Shown here: positions 31,646 to 40,547 of the stretch, in pieces
Layout of the letters: each line of letters starts with the position of its first letter
Numbering within the stretch: the stretch's first letter is position 1
Notes under the pieces: model-generated
The model's input: the letters and a program-made list of their open reading frames with translations, nothing else
The model's database searches: none
Told to the model about the DNA's origin: nothing
Origin: JAGLOK01 sp963676355
GTDB lineage: Bacteria > Bacillota > Clostridia > Christensenellales > UMGS416
DNA: 64,000 nt
Direction of reading: 5' to 3'
Assembly (NCBI GenBank): GCA_963676355.1
Contig: OY781093.1
Location: 3,410,001-3,474,000, forward strand
Program-made: the position numbers and the translations under genes

Positions 31646-33757
31646 TTAACTATCCGTTTCTTCTTTAGAGTTCCACTCATAATATGGTGATTTTTCGTTT
31701 ATTTTAGCAACGCCTTCATCAAACTCCAAAGTCTTTTCCTTTAGAAATTTTTTCATCATGTCTGCCGTTATGTCAGGTCTGTCACTTTTTTTGTCATGCT
31801 TCCAAACGCTGAATTTGCATTTGGTTCTGCGCCAGTTTGAGCAATAGAAAGCTTTGGTGTTTTCCATAATGTCTCCCTTGCAGGCAGGACATATCCCCAG
31901 CACTTCTCTGGGTTTGTCAGGATCAGGCCTTGCAGCCTCTTCGGGGAAATTAACCTCTTTTTTTACTTTAGATTTTTCTATTATCTCGCAGGTCATCTTC
32001 TTTATGCCATCCATAAAGTTTTCCGCTTTTTCCTCGCCGGCTCGGATATCTTCTAAAGCTTTTTCCCACTTTCCTGTTGTTTCAGGCAGCTTCAGCTCTT
32101 CAGGAAGCACATGAACCAAAGCCATTCCTTTTTCAGTTGGGGCAAGCGTTTTTCCCATACGTCTTATATATCGCACCTGAATCAAGCGCTCAATTATGGC
32201 AGCGCGCGTAGCAGGTGTTCCCAATCCGTTTTCTTTCATCTGCTCGCGAAGCTCATCATCTTCCACCATGCGTCCAGCATGTTCCATGGCAGAAAGCAAA
32301 GTCGCATCCGAATATCTTGCAGGCGGTTTTGTCTTCTTTGCTTTAAGCTCGCTCTTTTTAACAACACGCTCATCGCCAACTTCAAGATTAGGAAGCTTCT
32401 GCTCGCCGTTTGTTTTGCGCTTTTTCTTTATGTCATCATATACCTTCGACCAGCCCGGCTCAATAACAACAGAGCCTCTTGATTCAAATTTTTCGCCGTC
32501 TATGTCTGTTATAACCCTTACGCGCTCTGTTTCTTGATCTTCAAGGAAGATAGAAATAAACCTACGAACGATAAGGTCATAGAGTTTTCTTTCGTTGTCA
32601 TCCAAAGTTTTTGGAGCTTTTCTCCCAGTTGGGATAATTGCGTGATGGTCTGTCACAAAGGCATCGTTAATCACGCGTCCGAAAATGTTGCGCTCAGATT
32701 CAATCGCTTCTTGCGCGTATACTGAATATGGCTCAATATTGAGCTTGCCCAGCCTAGATTTAAGAAGAGGATACATGTCACCGCTTAAATATTTGCTGTC
32801 GGTTCTTGGATATGTGATAAGCTTACGCTTTTCATACAGCGCTTGAGCCATCTGCAAAGTACGTGCAGCAGACCAACCATAATTATAGTTTGCATCTCTT
32901 TGCAATGATGTAAGGTCATATAACTGCGGTGGTTTTCTTGTTTCGCGGTTTCTTTCGATGTCGGAAACTACAGCATTCTTTCCGACTATTTCTTCTGAAA
33001 GTTTTTTAAACTTCTCATAATCTTCATTTTGTATTCTTGTTATATTTTCCTTAGCTTTCGGATCAAACCAGCACCCCTTAAGTCCTGGATATGTAGCCCA
33101 AAGCTCATAATATTCCTCAGGAACAAAGTTTAAACGCTCATTCTCACGGTTAACCAAAATCGCAAGTGTGGGTGACTGCACGCGGCCTACAGAAAGCAGT
33201 CTTTCATATGTAAGCGTAAACGCACGAGAAGCATTCATGCCAACAATCCAGTCCGCACTAGCTCTCGCCCTTGCAGATTCAAAGAGTGTTTCATATTCTC
33301 TGCCTGGTTTTAGATTGCTAAATCCATCTTTTATGGCTTCATCGGTCATTGAGGATATCCACAAACGCCGGATAGGCTTTGTGCATCCTGCAAACTCATA
33401 TATCCATCGGAAGATGAGCTCACCTTCACGTCCAGCATCAGTTGCGCAAATAACATCATCCACTTCGTCAGAGAGCATCCAATGCTTTATGGCTTCAAAT
33501 TGCGCCACAGCGCCTTTGTTCCCGCCAAGCTTTAGCTGCATCACGTCAGGTATTATGGGCAATTGATCCATGCTCCACTTTTTATACTTGTCATCTATCT
33601 CTTCTGGATTTGCCAAACTGACAAGATGACCAAACGCCCAAGAAATAACGTATTTGTCATTCATCAAGCAGCGGTTACCCCGCGTTTTGGCTTCAAGCAC
33701 TTTTGCTATGTCCCGCCCTACAGACGGTTTTTCTGCTACTATAAGGGTTTTTCCCAT
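31646..33757 (-). CDS. topB: DNA topoisomerase III
   Basis: The 703-residue type IA topoisomerase has an N-terminal Toprim domain (LIVAEKPSVGRDIAK, then CATDAGREGELIFRW with the acidic metal residues). The active-site tyrosine is in LITYPRTDSKYL (near residue 315). The GLGTPATRAAIIERL motif is typical of TopB. A C-terminal zinc ribbon has CPACKGD and CSNWRRTKC. It decatenates and relaxes negatively supercoiled DNA. Strong SD (CGGAGGGA) precedes the ATG. It heads a two-gene unit with rsuA. Confidence 0.95.
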   Translation of the reverse strand: MGKTLIVAEKPSVGRDIAKVLEAKTRGNRCLMNDKYVISWAFGHLVSLANPEEIDDKYKKWSMDQLPIIPDVMQLKLGGNKGAVAQFEAIKHWMLSDEVDDVICATDAGREGELIFRWIYEFAGCTKPIRRLWISSMTDEAIKDGFSNLKPGREYETLFESARARASADWIVGMNASRAFTLTYERLLSVGRVQSPTLAILVNRENERLNFVPEEYYELWATYPGLKGCWFDPKAKENITRIQNEDYEKFKKLSEEIVGKNAVVSDIERNRETRKPPQLYDLTSLQRDANYNYGWSAARTLQMAQALYEKRKLITYPRTDSKYLSGDMYPLLKSRLGKLNIEPYSVYAQEAIESERNIFGRVINDAFVTDHHAIIPTGRKAPKTLDDNERKLYDLIVRRFISIFLEDQETERVRVITDIDGEKFESRGSVVIEPGWSKVYDDIKKKRKTNGEQKLPNLEVGDERVVKKSELKAKKTKPPARYSDATLLSAMEHAGRMVEDDELREQMKENGLGTPATRAAIIERLIQVRYIRRMGKTLAPTEKGMALVHVLPEELKLPETTGKWEKALEDIRAGEEKAENFMDGIKKMTCEIIEKSKVKKEVNFPEEAARPDPDKPREVLGICPACKGDIMENTKAFYCSNWRRTKCKFSVWKHDKKSDRPDITADMMKKFLKEKTLEFDEGVAKINEKSPYYEWNSKEETDS

Positions 33758-33862
33758 TCTTCCCTCCGAAAATTTCTATATCCTGCCCCTAAGGGTACAC
33801 CATGCGCTGTATTATAGCAGGTGTTTGAAAAATATTTCAACTTTTTTTAGCTTAGCACAAAA

Positions 33863-33886
33863 GCAGACCATTAACAAACGGTCTGC
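33863..33886. terminator. Intrinsic terminator after the VanW-domain gene
   Basis: Stem GCAGACC / GGTCTGC with a 10-nt loop; on the minus strand it is followed by TTTTG. The spacer to topB (33758-33918) holds nothing else recognisable. Confidence 0.7.
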
Positions 33887-33918
33887 CTTATTTTTTGCTA
33901 TTTTCTATTTTTTAGTCA

Positions 33919-35664
33919 TTAAGATGCAGGGATTCCTGCCGCAGGATTATAATGAATTTCCTTTGCAAATGGCCTGTAATAATCACTGTGCAGCTCCACT
34001 CTGTCCACAAGCTTTCCATCAGCGTCATAATAGTCCTTATATGTTGTACACTTTATTCCAGTGCGTGCACTGTATACATCTGTCTGACCATATACAACAG
34101 AAGAGTCAGCTACATAAATCGTTGGGCCCGGATTCACTGTTCTTGTTGTTTTCACGTAAAGTTCAATAGTCATGCCATCGTCAAGCGGCATGCCATAAAC
34201 CTCCGCGTAGACTTCTCTTCCTATGGTATACATGGATATATACACTGGATAGTCAGAAGTATTCTTAAATCTCAGGTCAGCGGTGCCATAATTTACAGTC
34301 GCATCCCTTCCTCTTGTAAGATAGCTTAGCTCAAAAGAGTGGTGCTGTCTTTCAACTATCTCCAAATCCGCTCTAACCACTGCGTTAAACAACGTTCCTG
34401 AAACTTGGCAAACGCCTCCTGCGATACCCGGCTCAAGTCTATTTCCGCCGACGATAACATTCGCTTCTTTAAATCCCGCTGCTTTTGTCCTTTTGCCAGT
34501 AGTCTCATTAAATGAGAATATCTCACCGGGCATAAGCACTGTCCCGTTTATCATAGAGCATGCAAGGCGTACATTATGCTCGCGGTTTGAGTTCCGTGCC
34601 ATGTGCGATTTAAACTGCACAATGCGCTGTGTCATGTTTTTAAGGTCTTCAAGTGTAGTTGTGGGGGGTATCTCCCACTTTTCTATCTCAACCTCCGCCG
34701 AGCCTGCTTTTTCAACAGACTGCAAAACAGCATCCCAAAGTGCATCCGGATCGGTCTTTATGCCCGCTTCGGGCTCAGTGTAGTCAAACCATTCCGTTCC
34801 ATCTTTTTCAGGATCGGGATCAAATCTTACAGAAGCTTCGCCCGGCTCTCTTTGCCTAAAAAGTGCAACAGCTTTTATTTTAGGCTCTAAATAAGAAGCA
34901 TCAACATCTATATCAATGTTGTAACGAACTGGGTTGTCAGTAAGATTCATCACATAATCATATCTTTGTTTATCCTTGCCGCTTCTGCCTTCATTCCATG
35001 CCTTTTCAACTATCTCTTCAGCATTATTTGAAATATCCAGCTCATCGCTGCCAAATATCACTTTTTCGTCATCCCATTGCAAAACTATATTTAAATTTGA
35101 GATGCGTTCATCCAATTCTGTCTGTATCTTCTCATTTGCCTCTTCACGGGACAATCCACCCAAGGCGATTCCTTCCACGTAAACACCTTCGTAAAAATAA
35201 TCAACATTCAGCAGATTATCATATCTTTTATTTCTTTGAACAAGCAAAAACAAAGTGACCATTCCTGCGATTATAATTACGATTGCAGGAATAGCAAATG
35301 CAAGTTTTAACCTTTGGGCTCTTTTTCTTCTAAGGGCAGCCGCCTCTAGAGCTGACAAACGATTAAACCCTGTTTTAGCATCAGACTCTATCGCTGTTTT
35401 TACTGAGACCTTTATGCGAGAAGAATCTTCGCCTTCATGCGAATCATCCGCCGTTTCTGCATCAGAGTCAGTTTCATCCTCTTCTATTATTTGCTGCTCT
35501 TCATTTTCTGAGGAATCTTCAGCCTCTGTGTCTTTAGCAACTGGTTCTTCTTGGCTGTCGGAATTATTCTCCTGCGTTTGTTCGCCCTCGACTGCATCAG
35601 TATCATTAGTATCAGTTACAATGCCTTCAATTTTATCTATTTCGTTCTGGATATCTTTATCCAT
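33919..35664 (-). CDS. VanW/YoaR-type membrane protein with peptidoglycan-binding-like domain
   Basis: The ATG at 35664 is chosen because AAGGAG lies 6 nt upstream; in-frame TTG (35721) and ATG (35691) lack good sites. The protein is 581 residues. It has an acidic, Gln/Glu/Asp-rich cytoplasmic N-terminus (about 1-100), a transmembrane helix (LAFAIPAIVIIIAGMVTLFL, about 112-132), an extracellular putative peptidoglycan-binding region of the PG_binding_4 type (about 145-330), and a VanW domain (about 350-490) with GEIFSFNETTG, GGVCQVSGTLFNA and RHHSFELSYL-like sequence. VanW-domain proteins are linked to vancomycin-resistance loci and wall metabolism; the molecular function is unproven. Upstream lie a promoter and a WalR-like repeat. 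Confidence 0.88.
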   Translation of the reverse strand: MDKDIQNEIDKIEGIVTDTNDTDAVEGEQTQENNSDSQEEPVAKDTEAEDSSENEEQQIIEEDETDSDAETADDSHEGEDSSRIKVSVKTAIESDAKTGFNRLSALEAAALRRKRAQRLKLAFAIPAIVIIIAGMVTLFLLVQRNKRYDNLLNVDYFYEGVYVEGIALGGLSREEANEKIQTELDERISNLNIVLQWDDEKVIFGSDELDISNNAEEIVEKAWNEGRSGKDKQRYDYVMNLTDNPVRYNIDIDVDASYLEPKIKAVALFRQREPGEASVRFDPDPEKDGTEWFDYTEPEAGIKTDPDALWDAVLQSVEKAGSAEVEIEKWEIPPTTTLEDLKNMTQRIVQFKSHMARNSNREHNVRLACSMINGTVLMPGEIFSFNETTGKRTKAAGFKEANVIVGGNRLEPGIAGGVCQVSGTLFNAVVRADLEIVERQHHSFELSYLTRGRDATVNYGTADLRFKNTSDYPVYISMYTIGREVYAEVYGMPLDDGMTIELYVKTTRTVNPGPTIYVADSSVVYGQTDVYSARTGIKCTTYKDYYDADGKLVDRVELHSDYYRPFAKEIHYNPAAGIPAS

Positions 35665-35749
35665 TAATGTCTCCTTAGTTTTAAATTCCATTACTTCTGG
35701 AATATTATATGACTCTTTCAAAAAAATTTAATTGCGCAACAAAATTATC

Positions 35750-35766
35750 TTAACACAATCTTAACA
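35750..35766 (-). promoter_or_regulatory. WalR-like direct repeat upstream of the VanW-domain gene
   Basis: On the minus strand, TGTTAA occurs twice 5 nt apart (35761-35766 and 35750-35755), which fits the WalR (YycF) consensus TGTWAH-N5-TGTWAH. On the other strand the same site reads TTAACA-N5-TTAACA, with a third near-copy TTAAAG (35772-35777) at the same 11-bp period, so a PhoP-type response regulator is an alternative reader. Confidence 0.45.
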
Positions 35767-35768
35767 TA

Positions 35769-35797
35769 ATATTAAAGTGCAAAGATACATTTTTCAA
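35769..35797 (-). promoter_or_regulatory. Probable promoter of the VanW-domain gene
   Basis: Minus strand: -35 TTGAAA (35792-35797), 17-bp spacer, -10 TAATAT (35769-35774). The start would fall inside the WalR-like repeat. A second possible -10, GATAAT, lies at 35744-35749. Confidence 0.5.
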
Positions 35798-35838
35798 GTA
35801 AATTTTATTTAATATTTTATGAGGCTCTAATCCTTTGG

Positions 35839-36462
35839 TCAGTTCTGCTTGCCGGATAATCTAAATGATAAAGTCATAAGCGAATCAGTCAGATGGATAT
35901 TTTCCACTTCAACACCGTCCAGCAAAACATCAACAGGCGCAAAATTCCATATCGCCTTAGCTCCTGCCTTCTGGCTTATGTGCGCAATCTTCTGGGCATA
36001 TTTTGCAGGAACTGTTAGCGCAACAATATCAACACCATTTTTCTCTATAAAATCTGCTAAATCATCTATATCATAAATTTTGATGCCTGTAATTTCCTGC
36101 CCAATAAGGTCTTTGTTGCTATCAAAAAGGCCCACTATCTTATAGCCTTCCTTCTCAAAGTCCCTATGCCTTGCAAGCGCCGTGCCAATGTTTCCCGCAC
36201 CGACTATAACAAGCTTTCTTGATATGTCAATTCCCAAGATATGAACAAGCTTTTCTTTAAGCTCAGATACATTGTATCCATATCCTTGTTGCCCGAATCC
36301 GCCGAAAAAGTTTAAGTCGTGGCGTATTTGGGATGCCGTCATGATAAGGCTTTCACCCAGTTGTTTTGAAGAAACTCTAGTGATGCCGTTATTTTCAAGA
36401 CCAGTAAGATGCCTGTAATATCTGGGCAGTCTTCTCATTACCGCTTCAGGTATTTTATCCAT
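35839..36462 (-). CDS. rex: Redox-sensing transcriptional repressor Rex
   Basis: The 207-residue protein has the normal Rex length. The N-terminal winged helix carries LPRYYRHLTGLENNGI and SSKQLGESLIMTASQIRHDL; the Rossmann domain carries LVIVGAGNIGTALARH (about residues 88-103), which binds NADH/NAD+. A C-terminal swapped helix is expected. Rex represses fermentation and central-carbon genes when NADH/NAD+ is low. SD AAGGAGGG precedes the ATG. A Rex-like site overlaps its own -10, and a better one lies upstream of pgk in this window. Confidence 0.96.
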   Translation of the reverse strand: MDKIPEAVMRRLPRYYRHLTGLENNGITRVSSKQLGESLIMTASQIRHDLNFFGGFGQQGYGYNVSELKEKLVHILGIDISRKLVIVGAGNIGTALARHRDFEKEGYKIVGLFDSNKDLIGQEITGIKIYDIDDLADFIEKNGVDIVALTVPAKYAQKIAHISQKAGAKAIWNFAPVDVLLDGVEVENIHLTDSLMTLSFRLSGKQN

Positions 36463-36485
36463 ATAACGCCCTCCTTAAAAAATAT

Positions 36486-36521
36486 ATGTTAATATTATCA
36501 CAAACTTTAATCTCTAATCAA
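36486..36521 (-). promoter_or_regulatory. rex promoter with overlapping Rex-like site
   Basis: Minus strand: -35 TTGATT (36516-36521), 18-bp spacer, -10 TAATAT (36492-36497). Bases 36486-36503 read ATGTTAATATTATCACAA on the plus strand and match 11 of 14 fixed positions of the TTGTTAA-N4-TTAACAA clostridial Rex motif, overlapping the -10. An unrelated inverted repeat TATACC-N5-GGTATA lies at 36530-36546 nearer the divergent ABC-F gene. Confidence 0.45.
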
Positions 36522-36580
36522 GTAATAAGTATACCAAAACGGTATAGATTTTATCTTTATTGTATTATATACTAACGTAC

Positions 36581-38491
36581 ATGATTGTTTTATCAGCAAA
36601 AAACCTGTCTCTTTCATTTGGGGCAACAGATATATTTTCCGACTTATCTTTCGAGTTGAAAAAAGGGCAAAGACTTGGCTTTATCGGCTCAAACGGAAGC
36701 GGCAAGACTTCTCTTCTTAAAATTATAAGTGGAAACTTAGAAAAAACGTCGGGTACATTTAGCGTTAATAATAATTATACCATAAATTATCTTTCACAGC
36801 TTTCTGACTACACCTCAACGCTTACAGTGTGGCAAGATGTGATGTCGGTTTACAATGATGTATTTGAAACAGAGGAAAAACTTCGTGAAATAGAAAAAGA
36901 AATGGCGAAGTCACCCGAAAGCCTTGAGGCCCTTGCCAACAGGTATGATATCCTCACTCAAAAGTTTGAAGAAATGGGTGGCTATAGCGCAGAGCGTATG
37001 GCACGCTCGGTGCTTTCTGGACTTGGCATAGACAAATCAATGTACGAACGTTCTGTAAATACATTGTCTGGCGGGCAAAGAGCTAGAGTGCAGCTTGCAA
37101 TGGCGCTTTTGCGCACTCCCGATATATTGCTTTTGGACGAGCCTACAAACCATTTGGACCTTAACGCCATATCTTGGCTTGAAAATTTCTTAAACAACTG
37201 TGGCATTTCACTTATACTTGTGTCCCATGACAGATACTTTTTAGATAGCGTCTGCACAGACATCATGGAACTTTCCATGGGCACTTTAACCAAGTATCCA
37301 AACTGTAACTATTCCGACTATATGTTGGAAAAAGAATCTAGGTTTGAACAGCAAAGAAAGCTTTTCGAATCCAATCAAGCAGAAATAAAAAGGCATGAGG
37401 CCGTTATTCGTAGGTTTCGCTCGTGGGCAACTGCAAAGGCAATGAAAAGTGCAAAATCTTGGGAGAAAAAGCTCTCAAAGATTGAAAAAGTCGAAAAGCC
37501 TTCTAACGAAAAAATAATAAAATTCCGCTTTGACACAGATGTCAGAAGCGGAAGTGATGTCATTATGCTGGACTCAATAAAAAAGTCATTCGGTGAAAAA
37601 GAGATATTTTCAAATATTGATCTGCACATAAGGTCGGGCGAAAAAATTGCTCTTATGGGTGCAAACGGTATAGGAAAAACTACTTTGCTTAAAATAATTG
37701 CAGGAAGCCTGATGCAAGACAGCGGAGAAGTGCTGCGCGGCACAGGCATTACGATGGGATATTACGATCAGCACCAACAAAACTTAACTGAATCAAACAC
37801 AGCTCAAGATGAAATATGGGATGCCTTTCACGATCTTACAGCTCAACAGGTGCGTGATATGCTTGCATTGTTTTTGTTCACAGGCGATGATATCGAAAAG
37901 CAGGTTTCTCTTTTGTCTGGCGGTGAACGCGGGCGGCTTTCTCTTCTTAAGCTGATGCTTTCAAAGTCGAATTTTCTTCTTCTTGATGAACCCACAAATC
38001 ATCTTGACATGGACAGCCGCATGGTACTTGAATCTGCGCTGTATGATTTTCCGGGAACTATTCTTTTTGTAAGTCATGACAGATATTTTATTAATTCAAT
38101 TGCTACAAAAATACTCGATATGTCTTCCAACGGTATTTCCGTATTTAATGGAAGTTGGGAAGAATATCAATATCACCTTTCGCTCAAAGCAAGCCAGGAA
38201 AACAGCATAACAGAGAGCAAAACAGAACGCTCCAGACGCTTTCGCGAAGAAAAAGAAAAAAAGTCCGAAGAAAAAAGACTCAAGGCAAAGCTTGAGACGG
38301 TTGAAAAGAAAATATTTGATTGCGAAATAAAAAAAGCCACAGCAGAAAAAAGGCTTGCCAACGTTGCAGAACTAAACGATGTGGATATATCCACATATTC
38401 CAAGCAATACGCTCAATGCGAGCAAGAGCTCGAAAAGCTCATGGAGGAGTGGGAAACCATTTCGTCTAAAATAGTAAAACAGCAAAGATAG
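36581..38491 (+). CDS. ABC-F family ATP-binding protein
   Basis: The 636-residue protein has two ABC domains and no membrane segment. Walker A motifs are GSNGSGKTSLLK and GANGIGKTTLLK; signatures are LSGGQRARVQLA and LSGGERGRLSLL; both Walker B motifs read LLLDEPTNHLD. A long interdomain linker (about 235-320) and a charged coiled-coil C-terminus (about 540-636) match the Uup/YdiF group, whose members act on ribosomes in translation or antibiotic protection. ATG at 36581 is chosen because MIVLSAKNLSLSFGA is the usual N-terminus; no SD is visible and a possible -10 (TATTAT) lies only about a dozen bases upstream, so the mRNA may be leaderless. Confidence 0.92.
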   Translation: MIVLSAKNLSLSFGATDIFSDLSFELKKGQRLGFIGSNGSGKTSLLKIISGNLEKTSGTFSVNNNYTINYLSQLSDYTSTLTVWQDVMSVYNDVFETEEKLREIEKEMAKSPESLEALANRYDILTQKFEEMGGYSAERMARSVLSGLGIDKSMYERSVNTLSGGQRARVQLAMALLRTPDILLLDEPTNHLDLNAISWLENFLNNCGISLILVSHDRYFLDSVCTDIMELSMGTLTKYPNCNYSDYMLEKESRFEQQRKLFESNQAEIKRHEAVIRRFRSWATAKAMKSAKSWEKKLSKIEKVEKPSNEKIIKFRFDTDVRSGSDVIMLDSIKKSFGEKEIFSNIDLHIRSGEKIALMGANGIGKTTLLKIIAGSLMQDSGEVLRGTGITMGYYDQHQQNLTESNTAQDEIWDAFHDLTAQQVRDMLALFLFTGDDIEKQVSLLSGGERGRLSLLKLMLSKSNFLLLDEPTNHLDMDSRMVLESALYDFPGTILFVSHDRYFINSIATKILDMSSNGISVFNGSWEEYQYHLSLKASQENSITESKTERSRRFREEKEKKSEEKRLKAKLETVEKKIFDCEIKKATAEKRLANVAELNDVDISTYSKQYAQCEQELEKLMEEWETISSKIVKQQR

Positions 38492-38513
38492 GAATAATCT
38501 TTGCTGTTTTTAT
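38477..38513 (+). terminator. Intrinsic terminator of the ABC-F gene
   Basis: A 13-bp stem (AAACAGCAAAGAT / ATCTTTGCTGTTT) with a 7-nt loop and trailing T-run. The upstream arm lies within the last codons, a compact arrangement. Confidence 0.85.
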
Positions 38514-38570
38514 TCTTCGAACAATGTAATTGCAATATTCTCTTTCTATTAAATCCTTTTTATAAATAGT

Positions 38571-39167
38571 CTAGGAAAGCATCGGAAATAAACTTGGCAG
38601 TAGCATATAAACTATAATGGATATTACCCCACAAGCACCGATAACCACTATTGGATGCGCTTTTGCCTTAAATAAAAGTATAATTGCAATAATGAGTATA
38701 CCAATCGAGCGTAGCTCTATGCTTTTTAGCGCTGTCATAAAGCCCTGTGCCAATGCCTGTTCATCTACAAGTGTGATTCCAATGACACTCCATACAGCGT
38801 ATGCAATAAGCGCCACTACAACAGGGCGTATGCCAGACAACGCGCCTTGCACTACCCTGTGCTTATTGTAGCTAAAGAAAAAGCGTGCAACAATAGTCGT
38901 AATTATAAGAGAAGGTAATATTACACCAAGAGTGCACATCAAGGCTCCACTTAGTCCGTATATCTTCATCCCTGCAAAAGTTGCAGTATTTACAGCAAAC
39001 GGGCCGGGTGTCATCTTTGCAATAGCTATAACATCCGTTATCTCAGCTGTAGTCATCCAATTGTTTGTTACAAGCTCTTCTTTGATGAGCGGAATCATTG
39101 CATATCCCCCACCAATTGTAAATAGGCCTATCTTAAAGAAAGAGAAAACCATCTTTAAAAGCATCAT
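38571..39167 (-). CDS. chrA: Chromate transporter family protein, short (half-size) subunit 2
   Basis: The 198-residue CHR-domain membrane protein has about five to six hydrophobic segments and the family motifs FFKIGLFTIGGGYAMIPL and AIAKMTPGPFAVNTATF. Half-size CHR proteins work in pairs of opposite topology; its partner lies directly upstream with a 4-base ATGA overlap. GAGGGTGG precedes the ATG. The CHR family exports chromate in some bacteria, but short pairs in anaerobes may carry other oxyanions; the substrate is unknown. Confidence 0.9.
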   Translation of the reverse strand: MMLLKMVFSFFKIGLFTIGGGYAMIPLIKEELVTNNWMTTAEITDVIAIAKMTPGPFAVNTATFAGMKIYGLSGALMCTLGVILPSLIITTIVARFFFSYNKHRVVQGALSGIRPVVVALIAYAVWSVIGITLVDEQALAQGFMTALKSIELRSIGILIIAIILLFKAKAHPIVVIGACGVISIIVYMLLPSLFPMLS

Positions 39168-39760
39168 GATTTTCCACCCTCTTTCCTGTTTCTAATTTCA
39201 CCATATATTATTCCCACAAAAAGTCCCGCCAAAATAATTATTATCGGGTGTATGGAAAATATCAACGCCGCAAAAAAAGCAAGTGTCGCCATAATCCATC
39301 CGAATAGCCCTTTTACTCCAGGCTTTCCGAGTTTTATTACGGCTTGTATCAAAAGAGCAATTACTGCAACGCGAATTCCTTTTAGAGCCGCAACCACATA
39401 AATATTACTGCTGAACTGAACATAAAAAAATGAGAGTATGCTTAAAACAATAAATGAGGGCAGCGCCATACCAAGCACTGCAACAGTTGCGCCCACTAAG
39501 CCAAATAACTTATAGCCTACAAGTATTGAAGCGTTTATACTGATCATTCCCGGAACCGACTGTGCGACAGCCAGCATGTCAAGCATTTCCTGCGTATCAA
39601 ACCATCCGCGATTTTCAACGTATTCTCTCTCCATGAGCGGAAACATTGCATATCCGCCTCCGAATGTAAATGCCCCAAGCTTTAGTACTATTAAAAAAAG
39701 CTCAAAGAGCTTTTTTGTATCTCCTTTAAATTTCGGTTGTATTTTAGTTTTCTTTTCCAA
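39164..39760 (-). CDS. chrA: Chromate transporter family protein, short (half-size) subunit 1
   Basis: The 198-residue CHR-domain protein has motifs LKLGAFTFGGGYAMFPLMER and AVAQSVPGMISINASILVGY. The start is a TTG at 39760 with GAGGA 8 nt upstream, inside the 3' end of cysQ (17-base overlap); no in-frame ATG exists near it. The pair is distinct in sequence, as expected for antiparallel subunits. It forms an operon with the GT-C, cysQ and second chr genes. Confidence 0.9.
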   Translation of the reverse strand: MEKKTKIQPKFKGDTKKLFELFLIVLKLGAFTFGGGYAMFPLMEREYVENRGWFDTQEMLDMLAVAQSVPGMISINASILVGYKLFGLVGATVAVLGMALPSFIVLSILSFFYVQFSSNIYVVAALKGIRVAVIALLIQAVIKLGKPGVKGLFGWIMATLAFFAALIFSIHPIIIILAGLFVGIIYGEIRNRKEGGKS

Positions 39761-40547
39761 TTAACATGTCCTCAAAAATATTTTCTTTCCTGTTTACGAT
39801 AAAAAATCCTTTATCATTTACAAGACCTTTCCTGTTATATGTCATCTCACTGCCATCCATTTGTCGGAAAATACAGCCCGCCTCCTCGGCAACAGCTTGC
39901 ATTGCAGCAGAATCCCATTGCATGCTTCCACCATACCTATAATATATATCAACAGTCCCTTCTGCAACTAAACACCCTTTTATAGCGCTTCCGCATTTTA
40001 TGACACTATCCACATCATATTTTTCAATCAAGTCTTTCTCGCGACTTGTAACATGAGATCTGCTGACTGCCAATGTAAGGCTTTCCAATTTATCTGAAGC
40101 TGTGATTTTTTGCGGCATGCCATCTATGTCCTGAACATATGCACCGCTGTCTTTTGAAGCCCAATAAAGTTTGCCGGTAACAGGAACGTACACAACACCC
40201 ATCACAGGTTTCCCCTTATATGCCAACGCAATGTTTACAGTAAACTCGCCATTTTTTTTGACAAACTCTTTCGTCCCATCAAGCGGATCAACCAAAAAAC
40301 ACCAATCATTTTCAAGCCTCGCATAATCATCTTCGCTCTCTTCAGCCAAGATAGCCATTTCAGGGAAATTAGCCTTTAACCCTTCGCATATTAAATCATT
40401 TGACATCTTATCTGCAATTGTGAGGGGCGAATTATCCTCTTTGTATTCCACCTTAAAATCCTGAGAATACACTTCCAATATCTTTTCACCGGCTTTAATT
40501 GCAAGCTCTTTTGCCAAAATACACGCTTTATTTATTTCTTCTTTCAT
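39744..40547 (-). CDS. cysQ: 3'(2'),5'-bisphosphate nucleotidase, inositol monophosphatase family
   Basis: The 267-residue enzyme has the metal sites ILAEESEDD, VDPLDGTKEFVKK (about residues 93-105) and MQWDSAAMQAVAEEAG (about 209-224). The FVKKNGEFTVNIAL stretch is typical of CysQ, which converts PAP to AMP after sulfate activation. The start codon follows the stop of the upstream glycosyltransferase gene with no gap (TGA ATG). Its place beside a transporter pair of the oxyanion-type CHR family could hint at a link to sulfur oxyanions; this is inference only. Confidence 0.88.
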   Translation of the reverse strand: MKEEINKACILAKELAIKAGEKILEVYSQDFKVEYKEDNSPLTIADKMSNDLICEGLKANFPEMAILAEESEDDYARLENDWCFLVDPLDGTKEFVKKNGEFTVNIALAYKGKPVMGVVYVPVTGKLYWASKDSGAYVQDIDGMPQKITASDKLESLTLAVSRSHVTSREKDLIEKYDVDSVIKCGSAIKGCLVAEGTVDIYYRYGGSMQWDSAAMQAVAEEAGCIFRQMDGSEMTYNRKGLVNDKGFFIVNRKENIFEDMLIGKEN

